This document shows positions 17,963 to 25,672 of a stretch of 64,000 nucleotides of DNA, one piece after another (positions within the stretch are counted from its first letter, which is position 1; every line of letters starts with the position of its first letter). The notes beneath the pieces were generated by a model. It had not been told where the DNA came from and ran no database searches. It saw only the letters and a list, made by a program, of their open reading frames with translations. Location: contig NC_009445.1 of the NCBI RefSeq assembly GCF_000026145.1, forward strand, positions 6,540,501 through 6,604,500, given 5' to 3'. Both the position numbers and the translations under genes were made by a program. The DNA is from Bradyrhizobium sp. ORS 278. GTDB taxonomy: Bacteria > Pseudomonadota > Alphaproteobacteria > Rhizobiales > Xanthobacteraceae.

Positions 17963-18733
17963 ATGTCCGAGACGCCGCCGGAGGCGCGTTCGGGCACGGT
18001 TGCGATCTGGGATCTCCCGCTGCGCGTCTGGCACTGGGCGCTCGTGGCCTTCGTGCTCATTGCCTGCGTCACGCCCAACACGTTCGACCCGTTGCATCGG
18101 CTGGCGGGCTATGCCGTCATCGGACTGCTTGCCTTCCGGCTGATCTGGGGACTCATCGGCAGCCGTCATTCCCTGTTCGCCCGCATCGGCCTCAAGCTGC
18201 GCGCGGCGCCTCGCTACATCCTCGGCCTGTTGCGCGGCGAGACCGGACGTTATCTCGGTCTCAATCCCGCGGGCGCGGCCATGCTGGTGGTGATGCTCGC
18301 GCTGCTGATCGTCTCGACCGTGACCGGCGTCATGCAGGTGTCGGTGCGGTTCTTCGGCGTCGGCTGGATCGAGCAGGCGCATGCGCTGTCCTCCAATGCG
18401 ATCATCGCGCTGATCGCGGTCCATCTGCTCGGGACGGTGTGGATGAGCATATTGCAGCGGGAGAATCTCGTCCGTGCGATGATCACGGGGCGCAAGCGCG
18501 TCCCGGGGCGCGCACAACGTCTTCCGCAACCGACAACGCCGGCATCGCGGCCGGCTGACGCAGCGAAGATCAAGCCGCAGCCCGCGCCGGTGACGGCGGA
18601 CGAGAACGTCTCGGTGGTCCCGGATTTTCCGCCGCTGCGCGCGGCTCCCCCCGTCGCTCCCAAGCCGGCAGCACCGGCGCCCATGCCGCGGGCGCTCAGC
18701 AGTCACGACAAACGCCTCGGCGTCGGCCGGTGA
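17963..18733 (+). CDS. cytochrome b561-type membrane cytochrome
   Basis: 256 residues from the ATG at 17963, preceded by CCGGAGCGAC; an upstream in-frame ATG at 17930 has no convincing ribosome binding site. Four TM helices with the paired histidines of the bacterial di-haem cytochrome b family are visible: H24 (RVWHWALV), H45 (DPLHRLAGY), H140 (EQAHALS) and H154 (AVHLLGTVW). The C-terminal 70 residues are a Pro/Ala/Lys-rich tail of unknown purpose. It follows the PepSY gene by 43 bp and is probably cotranscribed. Members shuttle electrons between quinol and a periplasmic partner; no cytochrome c gene is adjacent. Confidence 0.88.
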   Translation: MSETPPEARSGTVAIWDLPLRVWHWALVAFVLIACVTPNTFDPLHRLAGYAVIGLLAFRLIWGLIGSRHSLFARIGLKLRAAPRYILGLLRGETGRYLGLNPAGAAMLVVMLALLIVSTVTGVMQVSVRFFGVGWIEQAHALSSNAIIALIAVHLLGTVWMSILQRENLVRAMITGRKRVPGRAQRLPQPTTPASRPADAAKIKPQPAPVTADENVSVVPDFPPLRAAPPVAPKPAAPAPMPRALSSHDKRLGVGR

Positions 18734-18742
18734 GGCGCTTTT
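18713..18742 (+). terminator. probable intrinsic terminator of the PepSY-cytochrome operon
   Basis: The arms CGCCTC (18713-18718) and GAGGCG (18732-18737) pair across a 13-nt loop and are followed by CTTTT. The hairpin overlaps the stop codon of the cytochrome gene. Confidence 0.5.
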
Positions 18743-19421
18743 GAGCCGGGCGCGTGCGCTAGACGAGCGTTTCCTTAGAACCGGTCGTTGCCGGGGCAAG
18801 TTCTCGCCATTTTCACCGCCGTCATGCTCCGCGAAAGCGGGACATCCAGTACTCCGCGGTGGAAGAGATTCACCAAGGTGTCACGGCGTGCTGGATCGTC
18901 CGCTTTCGCGAACGACGACAGCCAGGGTACATGATCGATGTGCCAGGACATCGGAAACGCTCGTCTCGTGGGCGGATCGAGCGCAGATCGACGCGTGATA
19001 TATTGGTCACGTTCGCCGGGCCTGCGCCGGCTTCGCCGAACCTGTTGCTGAACTATCAGGTCGCCCAGCGAACGATCAATCTGCACTCGATGAGCCGTGC
19101 GCGTCGCCCCGAAGCCACACGGATGATTCGTCGGCCAAGCCGCCGCTCAGCTAAGTGTCTCATATCAAGACATCCGATCGGACTGATCGCATGAAAGAGA
19201 ACATTGTTGCGCGCTCATGAATTATTCCGCCGGCTCACGAAGCCGATGAACTAATTATTTCGTGCGCTTTTTCACATGAAGCGACTTTGCCAAACTTCGA
19301 CACGGTAATTTGCCGCATTCGAAGACTTTATAGATGTTCTACGCAGTGTCGGAGGCTCGTCGAAAGCGCGAGCGTAGAAGACATCCGGCGCACGGGTGAA
19401 TTCGGGACAGGGACATACATC
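18743..19421. other. intergenic region before the cupredoxin gene
   Basis: About 680 bp without a convincing gene. It contains a palindromic repeat (18821-18918); the part from 19190 to 19340 is AT-richer and may hold the promoter of the cupredoxin gene. Short frames lack coding character. Confidence 0.65.
18821..18918. repeat. dispersed palindromic repeat (CCGCGAAAGCGGG type), copy 1
   Basis: Begins GTCATGCTCCGCGAAAGCGG, continues CATCCAGTACTCCG and ends with CTGGATCGTCCGCTTTCGCG, roughly the reverse complement of its start. The same family occurs at 21775-21874. The type is familiar from Bradyrhizobium intergenic DNA. Confidence 0.8.
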
Positions 19422-19763
19422 ATGACGCCATTCGGAAAAGTCGGGTTTGTCGGGGCAGCGGCACTGGTGATGGCCGGCTGGGCGCTGCCTGCGGGCGCAG
19501 CCGAGACCACCATCGAGATCTCGGTCAAGGACAACAAGTTTCAGCCGGCCGAGCTGAAGGTGCCGGCCGATACGCCCATCGTGTTCAAGATCAAGAATCT
19601 GGACGCCGCACCGATCGAATTCGAGAGCGATCCGCTGCAGTTCGAGACGATCGTCAAGCCGAACATGGAAGGTGTCGTGAAGGTCAAGGCGCAGAAGCCC
19701 GGCCGCTATGAGTTCTTCGACGATCTGCATCAGAACAACAAAGGCACGCTGGTGGTCGAGTGA
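19422..19763 (+). CDS. periplasmic cupredoxin-fold protein (EfeO N-domain-like)
   Basis: 113 residues from the ATG at 19422, which begins a signal peptide (FGKVGFVGAAALVMAGWALPAGAAE). The mature part is a single small cupredoxin_1 domain: IEISVKDNKFQPAELKVP, VFKIKNLDAAPIEFES and, near the end, GRYEFFDDLH. There is no cysteine, so it is not a classical blue-copper site; the acidic EFES and DDLH segments are like the N-terminal domain of EfeO and FTR1-associated cupredoxins, implying Fe or Cu capture in the periplasm. An outer-membrane barrel gene follows on the same strand; no FTR1 permease is next to it. Confidence 0.85.
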   Translation: MTPFGKVGFVGAAALVMAGWALPAGAAETTIEISVKDNKFQPAELKVPADTPIVFKIKNLDAAPIEFESDPLQFETIVKPNMEGVVKVKAQKPGRYEFFDDLHQNNKGTLVVE

Positions 19764-19780
19764 GCTGATGTCCGGTCCTT

Positions 19781-19801
19781 GGCGGCGTGGACGGCGCCGC
19801 C
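19781..19801 (+). terminator. GC hairpin after the cupredoxin gene
   Basis: GGCGGCG (19781-19787) pairs with CGCCGCC (19795-19801) across a 7-nt loop, 17 bp after the stop codon. There is no T-run, so termination is uncertain. Confidence 0.35.
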
Positions 19802-19848
19802 GGGGCCTCATTCCGGCATGCTGCCGAACGCGACGGAGACCGTGATTT

Positions 19849-21714
19849 TTGGAACGGGCAGGACGACAGGCAGGGAGTCTCGGACGTCGCATCGGTCGCG
19901 ATGTCTTGCGGCACCAGGAGGAGTCGGTTGCCCTGACCGTGCTGCTCGTGACGCTGTTCGGGGCCGTACCGTCGCATGGCCAGACCGTCACCCAGGGCAC
20001 GCAAGCGCGGGCCTACGCAGATCCCGCGACGGTTGAAGGCGGCGGGCCGGTTGTCGTCGTGCCGAATCGCCGTCGCCAGCCGGTCCGGCCGGCCGGCGGC
20101 AATGGGCCGGTCGTGATTCCGCAAGTCATCCTGGCACCGGGCGGCACTGAGCCCGAGCCGAAAGAACCGGCGCAAGTCGATGAGCGTCCGCCGCCGCGGC
20201 CGCGATCGCCCATCGATGCCGGAGCTGGCGCATTGCCTCAAGCCGCCCGTCGTGAGCCGGCGCCGCGTCTGGCTCCGGTGCGCAACGGCTTCTTCGGCGC
20301 GCCGTCCGCCGGGCTGCTCGTCGGAGGCTGCCTGTCGACGCCAGGCCGGCTGTCGATGACCAATGTTCCCAACCGCTGTCTCGACGCGCTCGCCTTCGCC
20401 GTCAGTCCGCCGCCGGCGACGCGCGGCGTGCTACCGAACAATCTGCCGCCGATCCCGCGCCAGGATGCGCAGCCGATTCCGCCGGTTCTCGCCGACAAGC
20501 CGAAGATGCGGCTGCCGCCCGTGAACAAGGGGCAGAAGCCACAGGAGCAACAGCCTCAGACGCCGCCGATGATGGAGGAGGATCCGTACGAGCCCAAGGG
20601 CATCACGGTGGGAAACTTCATCCTGAAGCCTGCGTTCGAAATGTCCTCCGGCTTCGACAGCAATCCCGGGCGTGTGCCGAAAGGCGCGGGCTCCGGATTC
20701 GTCAGCGTTGCGCCGGTTCTGCTGGTACGCTCTCAGTTCGAGCGGCATCTGCTCAACGCCGATGTGCGCGTCGGCTATATCGACTATGCCAAGCTCCGGC
20801 AGCTCTCGAGGCCCACCGTCGACGCGAAGGTGAATGGTCGCTACGACATCACCGATACGTTTGCGCTCAACGGCGAGGGCCACGTTGCCGTCGATGCCGA
20901 TGATCCCGGTACGCCGCGCTTCACCGGCCGGTTCGCCAAGATTCCGCTGGCTTCCACCGTCGGCGGCTCGGCCGGCGTCACCAAGCGGTTCGACGATTTC
21001 GAGGTCTCGACCAAGGCTGCCATCGACCGCGTGGCGTTCCAGAACGCGCCGCTCGTCGACGGCCAGATCGTCAGCAACGCGGACCGCAACTTCGTTCAGT
21101 ACGGCTCGCAGAGCCGTGTCACCTATAATCTGACGCCGGAGATCCGTCCCTTCGTCGATGTCGCCGTCGATCGCCGCGTTCACGACATCGCGGTCGATGC
21201 CGAGGGCTTCCGCCGCGACTCCACCGGCACCGCGGTCGAGGCCGGCGTGACCCTCGGTTACACCGACAAGCTGACCGGTGACGTCGCCGTCGGCTATCTC
21301 ACCCGCCGGTTTCAGGACCCCGCGCTCAAGCCGGTCAACGGCTTCATCGCCGATGCCAATCTCACTTGGCAATATGCCAAGGAGACCGCGATCATGCTGG
21401 CCGCGAAGTCGCAGGTGGTCGAGAGCACCGAGGTCGGCATCTCCGGCGTGCTCAAGCGCGACCTCACGGTCGGCGTCGAGCATCAGTTCGAACCGTGGCT
21501 GGTCGGCACCCTCCTTGCCGGCTACGGCCAGGACGCGTTCACCGGCACGACGCGGGTCGACGACCGCTATCTCGTCGAGCTCGGCATGCTCTACAAATTC
21601 TCCCGCCTGCTGCAGTTCAGGGCCAGCGTCCGGCGCGAGGAGACGCGCTCGAACTTCAAAGAGAACAACCTCTCCGCAACCGTGGTGCAGGTCGGGGCTC
21701 GGGTGCAGTACTAG
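19849..21714 (+). CDS. outer-membrane beta-barrel protein (BBP2_2 family)
   Basis: Up to 621 residues. The true start is uncertain: the ATG at 19849 gives an Arg-rich leader before the hydrophobic stretch LTVLLVTLFGAVPSHGQ; a downstream non-ATG start near the AGGAGG at 19917 is possible. After a signal peptide comes a Pro-rich region (to about residue 245, with repeated PPRPR/PPV patterns), then a barrel from FILKPAFEMSSGFDSNPGR, the FDSNP turn being typical of BBP2_2. Alternating hydrophobic strands run to the end, which finishes VVQVGARVQY with a C-terminal aromatic residue as expected for BAM-dependent insertion. Ligand unknown; it could be porin-like or a polysaccharide-related barrel. 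Confidence 0.82.
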   Translation: MERAGRQAGSLGRRIGRDVLRHQEESVALTVLLVTLFGAVPSHGQTVTQGTQARAYADPATVEGGGPVVVVPNRRRQPVRPAGGNGPVVIPQVILAPGGTEPEPKEPAQVDERPPPRPRSPIDAGAGALPQAARREPAPRLAPVRNGFFGAPSAGLLVGGCLSTPGRLSMTNVPNRCLDALAFAVSPPPATRGVLPNNLPPIPRQDAQPIPPVLADKPKMRLPPVNKGQKPQEQQPQTPPMMEEDPYEPKGITVGNFILKPAFEMSSGFDSNPGRVPKGAGSGFVSVAPVLLVRSQFERHLLNADVRVGYIDYAKLRQLSRPTVDAKVNGRYDITDTFALNGEGHVAVDADDPGTPRFTGRFAKIPLASTVGGSAGVTKRFDDFEVSTKAAIDRVAFQNAPLVDGQIVSNADRNFVQYGSQSRVTYNLTPEIRPFVDVAVDRRVHDIAVDAEGFRRDSTGTAVEAGVTLGYTDKLTGDVAVGYLTRRFQDPALKPVNGFIADANLTWQYAKETAIMLAAKSQVVESTEVGISGVLKRDLTVGVEHQFEPWLVGTLLAGYGQDAFTGTTRVDDRYLVELGMLYKFSRLLQFRASVRREETRSNFKENNLSATVVQVGARVQY

Positions 21715-21774
21715 ACGGCGCCCCCTTCGATCGGCCATCGGGCGGCGAGTCGAGGTCTCGCCTCCTCCACCGCT

Positions 21775-21874
21775 GTCATGCTCCGCGAAAGCGGGGCTCC
21801 AGTACTCCGTGGCAGCAGTTTTCGGACCGAAACGTCACCGCAGACTGGATCTTCCGCCTGCGCGGACGATGCCG
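21775..21874. repeat. dispersed palindromic repeat (CCGCGAAAGCGGG type), copy 2
   Basis: Begins GTCATGCTCCGCGAAAGCGG and CTCCAGTACTCCG, ends near CTGGATCTTCCGCCTGCGCGG. Same family as 18821-18918, with a diverged right arm. It lies between the convergent barrel and tonB genes. Confidence 0.78.
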
Positions 21875-21974
21875 TTCCTTCGTCCACGCGAACATCTCGC
21901 GCAGACGCAAAAGCAGCGTCGGCGAATTCGCTGACGCTGCCATGTCTGCCGAGGTTGTAGTCGAACGACGCGAT

Positions 21975-22763
21975 CTACTTCTTCTGATTGAAGTTCACGT
22001 CGAGGCTGAAGCTGAACTGGTCGTCGGTCAGGCCGGCGGGCGGCGCCGGTACCGGGTCGGAGCGGCGGATCATCGCCAGCGCGGCGTCGTCGAACATCGG
22101 ATCGCCGCATGACTGCATCACCGAGGCCGACATCACCTTGCCGGCGCGGCTCAGCACCAGCGCGACCTTGACCGTGCCGTTGTGCTTCTTGCCCTCCGGA
22201 TAGCGCTTGTGCAGCTCGAAATAGGCGCTGATCTTGCGGCCCCAATTGTCGGTCAGTTTCTGCCTGTCCTTGCCGAGCCCGACATTCGGCGCCTTCGCGG
22301 TCTCGGCCGGCGGCGCGGCCTCGTCGAGCGCCTTGCGCGCGGATTCCTGCTGCGCAGCCGACGCCACCGAGGCCTCGGCCTGCTGCTGAGCCTGCTGCTG
22401 CTCCTCCTTCTCGGGCTTCTTCGGCTCGTTCTGCGTGACGACGCGGTCGGCCTCCTCCTCGGTCTCGGTCGGCTTGTCCTTGACGGCGTCGGACTCCTTG
22501 ACTTCAGCGGTCTGCTGCATCTGCTCCGGCGCGGCCTCGGCGGCATCGCTGTCCGGTCCGGGCGGCAGATCATTGTCCTCCACCTGGGGCGAGGCCATCT
22601 CGAGCGCGAACTCCGCACCGGCGGCGCCAAGCCCGCCGTCGGCATCGTCGCTGCTGAGATGAGCGACCGCCAGCGCCGCGCCGCCACCGTGCAGCATCAG
22701 CGCCCCGATGGCGGCGGAGATCCACAAGCGGCGCGTCGCTCCTTGATACTTGTGTTCGACCAT
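21975..22763 (-). CDS. tonB: TonB energy-transducing protein
   Basis: 262 residues with the classical TonB layout: short cytoplasmic N-terminus, one TM helix (LWISAAIGALMLHGGGAALAV, about 13-33), a long acidic Glu/Gln/Pro/Lys-rich periplasmic linker (about 55-165) and a C-terminal domain starting near WGRKISAYFELHKRYPEG, with GTVKVALVLSRAGKVMSASVMQSCGDPMFDDAALAMIRRSDPVPAPP. It couples the proton gradient harvested by ExbBD to outer-membrane receptors. It lies 26 bp after exbD and is the last gene of the exbB-exbD-tonB operon, next to two siderophore receptors that are its likely partners. Confidence 0.93.
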   Translation of the reverse strand: MVEHKYQGATRRLWISAAIGALMLHGGGAALAVAHLSSDDADGGLGAAGAEFALEMASPQVEDNDLPPGPDSDAAEAAPEQMQQTAEVKESDAVKDKPTETEEEADRVVTQNEPKKPEKEEQQQAQQQAEASVASAAQQESARKALDEAAPPAETAKAPNVGLGKDRQKLTDNWGRKISAYFELHKRYPEGKKHNGTVKVALVLSRAGKVMSASVMQSCGDPMFDDAALAMIRRSDPVPAPPAGLTDDQFSFSLDVNFNQKK

Positions 22764-22789
22764 TCTTCACTTCCGTCGTTGCACTGGTT

Positions 22790-23239
22790 TCAATGGGCCG
22801 CCTGTGCGGCGGACTGCGAGACGCCCTCGACCGTGACGAGCTTGATCTTGGGATAGCCTCCGGTGCGCAGCAGCTCCATCACGTCCATCAGTTCGCCATA
22901 GGCCACGCCGCGGTCGGCGCGGAGGAACACGAACTTGTCCTTGGCGGCCTCCGGAATGTGCTCGAGCGTGCTGACCAGATTCGCCCGCTTGACCTGCTCC
23001 TCGCCGACATAGAGCGTGAGGTCCGGCTTGATGCTGACATAGATCGGCTTGTCCGGTTTCTTCTGCGGCGTGGCGGTCGACGTCGGCAGATCGACCGGCA
23101 CGTCGACCGTCGACAGCGGCGCTGCGACCATGAAGATGATCAGCAGCACCAGGATCACGTCGATGAACGGCGTGACGTTGATGTCGGCGGATTCGCCGGG
23201 ATCATCGTCACCATCGGCTTCCGAGAGGGAGACGGCCAT
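22790..23239 (-). CDS. exbD: biopolymer transport protein ExbD
   Basis: 149 residues. One TM helix near residues 20-42 carries the proton-path aspartate in INVTPFIDVILVLLIIFMV, the signature of ExbD/TolR. The periplasmic domain has KPDKPIYVSIKPDLTLYVGEE and FLRADRGVAYGELMDVMELLRTGGY, all as expected. It starts 7 bp after exbB and works with ExbB and TonB as the motor for siderophore import. It is ExbD and not TolR because of its neighbours tonB and the receptors; no tolA, tolB or pal is nearby. Confidence 0.93.
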   Translation of the reverse strand: MAVSLSEADGDDDPGESADINVTPFIDVILVLLIIFMVAAPLSTVDVPVDLPTSTATPQKKPDKPIYVSIKPDLTLYVGEEQVKRANLVSTLEHIPEAAKDKFVFLRADRGVAYGELMDVMELLRTGGYPKIKLVTVEGVSQSAAQAAH

Positions 23240-23245
23240 GTCGCT

Positions 23246-24463
23246 CTACTCCGCGGCCAGCGCCATCGGCGGCGACGAGTGGACGTGGATCGGCTCGAAG
23301 CCGCGGCCCTGCGGCGTGTGGTGGCTCTGGCCGCGATCGAGATCGCGCGACAGCATGCGGGCGGTGGCGCCGGAGGAGCGGTTGACGAGTTCCATGTAGC
23401 CCTTGGTCACGCGCGTGAAGTGATTGTAGATGATCACGGCGGGGATCGCGGCGACGAGGCCTATGGCGGTGGCGAGCAGCGCCTCGGCAATGCCGGGCGC
23501 GACGACCGCGAGGTTCGTGGTCTGCGACTTCGAGATGCCGATGAAGCTGTTCATGATGCCCCAGACGGTGCCGAACAGGCCGACGAACGGCGAGATCGAG
23601 CCGATGGTGGCGAGCAGGCCCATGCCGGTGCGGCAGCGCCGGCCCTCGGCGCGCACGATCTCGGCAAAACTCGAGGCCGCGCGCTCATTGACGCCGTGCG
23701 GCGGCAATTCCGAGGACATTCTGATCTCGTGCATGGCCGCGTCGATCAGCACGGTCAGCACGCTCTGCTTCGAGCCCAAAGCGAGCTTGGCCTCCGACAG
23801 CCAGCGCACGTCGTCGACCTTGCGCAACGCGCTGCGCAGCTTGCGGCGAAGGATCGCGAACTCGACGGTCTTCGCAATGAACACGGTCCAGGTCGCGAGC
23901 GAGGCCAGGGCGAGCCCCATCATCACCGATTTCACCAGGATGTCGGCGGCGAGGAACATCGACCATGGCGACAGATCATGCGGCACGTGAGAGGCCGCCT
24001 GCGCCGCGGCCTGACCTGGCTTCTCCGCCTGGTCCCTTGCCTTGTCGGTGGCCGCGTCGGTCACGGCCTCGGTTGCACTGGAGGCCTGCGCGTCGGTAGA
24101 GGCGGACGTGGGCGCCTGGTTCGCGGCGGGCGCGGTTGCCGATGGAGCGGTCGCCGCCGAATTAGTTGCCGCGGCAGCCGGCGCAGCCTGAGCCGCTGCG
24201 GGCGCGGCCTGGCCGGTGGTCACCTGCTTCGACGTGGCTGCCGCCGGTGCGGAAGGCGCGGGCGCGGCTGTCTGCTGAGCCAGGGCAGCCGGTCCTTGCG
24301 CGCTTCTGGCTGCGGTCTGGCTCGTCGGACCTTGTGACGCGCCCTGCGGCGCGGTGGCAGCCTGGCCAGGTCTCGGCGAGGTGGCGGCCTGCTCGGCATG
24401 CGCCACGGCGCCGACCGAGACGGCTGCGATCACCGCTCCTACGGAGAGAACGTTCCTGAACAT
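23246..24463 (-). CDS. exbB: ExbB with long Ala/Gln/Pro-rich periplasmic extension
   Basis: 405 residues from the ATG at 24463 (AGGGG about 12 bases upstream; an in-frame GTG at 24475 is the alternative). A cleavable-looking signal (FRNVLSVGAVIAAVSVGAVAHAE) is followed by about 130 residues of Ala/Gln/Pro/Thr-rich low-complexity sequence, then the MotA/TolQ/ExbB domain with three TM helices starting at LSPWSMFLAADILVKSVMMGLAL and including GSISPFVGLFGTVWGIMNSF and ATAIGLVAAIPAVIIYNHF. Alphaproteobacterial ExbB proteins often carry such extensions, but this one is long. First gene of exbB-exbD-tonB; its promoter must lie in the 467-bp gap behind it. Confidence 0.92.
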   Translation of the reverse strand: MFRNVLSVGAVIAAVSVGAVAHAEQAATSPRPGQAATAPQGASQGPTSQTAARSAQGPAALAQQTAAPAPSAPAAATSKQVTTGQAAPAAAQAAPAAAATNSAATAPSATAPAANQAPTSASTDAQASSATEAVTDAATDKARDQAEKPGQAAAQAASHVPHDLSPWSMFLAADILVKSVMMGLALASLATWTVFIAKTVEFAILRRKLRSALRKVDDVRWLSEAKLALGSKQSVLTVLIDAAMHEIRMSSELPPHGVNERAASSFAEIVRAEGRRCRTGMGLLATIGSISPFVGLFGTVWGIMNSFIGISKSQTTNLAVVAPGIAEALLATAIGLVAAIPAVIIYNHFTRVTKGYMELVNRSSGATARMLSRDLDRGQSHHTPQGRGFEPIHVHSSPPMALAAE

Positions 24464-24930
24464 GTTGCTGCACACCCCTTGGTAGTTAATTTGCCTGTCA
24501 TGCTTCTAATCTCAACGGGGCTGATTTGAGACCGCGCGTCGGCTCAATGCTGAAACGTCGATGCGACGGCGCGGGCTATGCGATGTATCAGATCGATGCG
24601 CGCCGACGTGACTTATCGGCACGGATTGATTCGCCGGCGGCTAACTATCTGAAAGCCTTGAACCGACAGGATGCAGCGCACGCGGCGCGTTACGTTGGCA
24701 ACCAGTGCGGTCACGCAATTGCCGTGGTTCGGACTTGCATCAATTCTAATGAGTTGCCTTCGGCCTGGCGATCGGTGGAACGAGCATGCGCTTGGATCGC
24801 GTGCACGCGTCTCGAAAAAATCGCAGGCGATTCGACATCCGAGGTGATGATGTCACGCACGGCTCTGGTGCGACACTGCCGCCGTCAGCGGTCGCAAGGG
24901 CGCCCGCCGCGTCCGGATCGGACCTGCCCC
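24464..24930. other. intergenic region upstream of exbB
   Basis: 467 bp with no credible gene. It is expected to carry the exbB promoter. On the minus strand GAGATTAGAAGCATGACAGG lies shortly before the exbB start; this is suggestive of an iron-responsive site but is not a clear match. AT content is higher than in the surrounding genes. Confidence 0.5.
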
Positions 24931-25620
24931 TCAGGTCTCCGCCCAGTAGCGGATCAGATTGTGGTAGAGGCCGGTCAACCGCACCATCTCCGGATCGTCC
25001 CGGCCCATGCGCTGCGACAATCCCTGGATCGTCGTGTCGAGATCGAAGATCATGCTGCGCGCGAGCGGATCACGGATCATGCTCTGCAACCAGAAGAACG
25101 AGGCGACCCGGACGCCGCGCGTCACCGGCGTCACCATGTGCAGGCTCGAGGCCGGATACAGCACGAGATCGCCGGCGGGCAGCTTGACCTCGTGCGATCC
25201 GTAGAGGTCCTCGATCACGAGCTCGCCGCCGTCATATTCGTCGGGCTCGGACAGAAACAGCGTGACGGAGAGATCTGTTCGGATGCGCAGCCCGGTCAGC
25301 TTGTCGCCGCGCACCGCGTTGTCGACGTGAATGCCGAATTGATGGCCGGCGTCGGCGGCGTAGCGGTTGAACAGCGGCGGAAAGATCTGCTGCGGAATCG
25401 CGGCGGCGAGGAAGCGCGGATTGGCGGTCATCGCCGAGATGATGCGGTGGCCGAGCCTGCGCGCGACCTCGCTGTCGGGCGGCAGCTGCTCGTTGCGCTT
25501 GACCATGGCCGACTGGGCGCCGGCCGTCGAGCGGCCGTCCTCCCAATCGCTTTCGGCCATGATGTGGCGGAACTCCGCCACATCGTCTTTGCTCAGGATA
25601 CCGGGGACACAGATCAGCAT
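24931..25620 (-). CDS. piuC: PKHD-type Fe(II)/2-oxoglutarate hydroxylase (PiuC/YbiX family)
   Basis: 229 residues from the ATG at 25620 ([21 protein letters not shown]), the family's standard start and length. The double-stranded beta-helix carries iron ligands H98 and D100 ([11 protein letters not shown]) and H161 ([11 protein letters not shown]), and the downstream Arg for 2-oxoglutarate. [17 protein letters not shown] is a family signature. Genes of this family usually sit beside TonB-dependent catecholate receptors, as here: it starts 52 bp after the receptor gene and is probably cotranscribed. It is thought to modify or process an imported siderophore or a product in iron uptake; the substrate is not established. 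Confidence 0.9.
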   Translation of the reverse strand: MLICVPGILSKDDVAEFRHIMAESDWEDGRSTAGAQSAMVKRNEQLPPDSEVARRLGHRIISAMTANPRFLAAAIPQQIFPPLFNRYAADAGHQFGIHVDNAVRGDKLTGLRIRTDLSVTLFLSEPDEYDGGELVIEDLYGSHEVKLPAGDLVLYPASSLHMVTPVTRGVRVASFFWLQSMIRDPLARSMIFDLDTTIQGLSQRMGRDDPEMVRLTGLYHNLIRYWAET

Positions 25621-25672
25621 GAACGCGTCGACTCGATAGGTGCCACCGGTTGTGACCCGTCGGATCGCGCCA

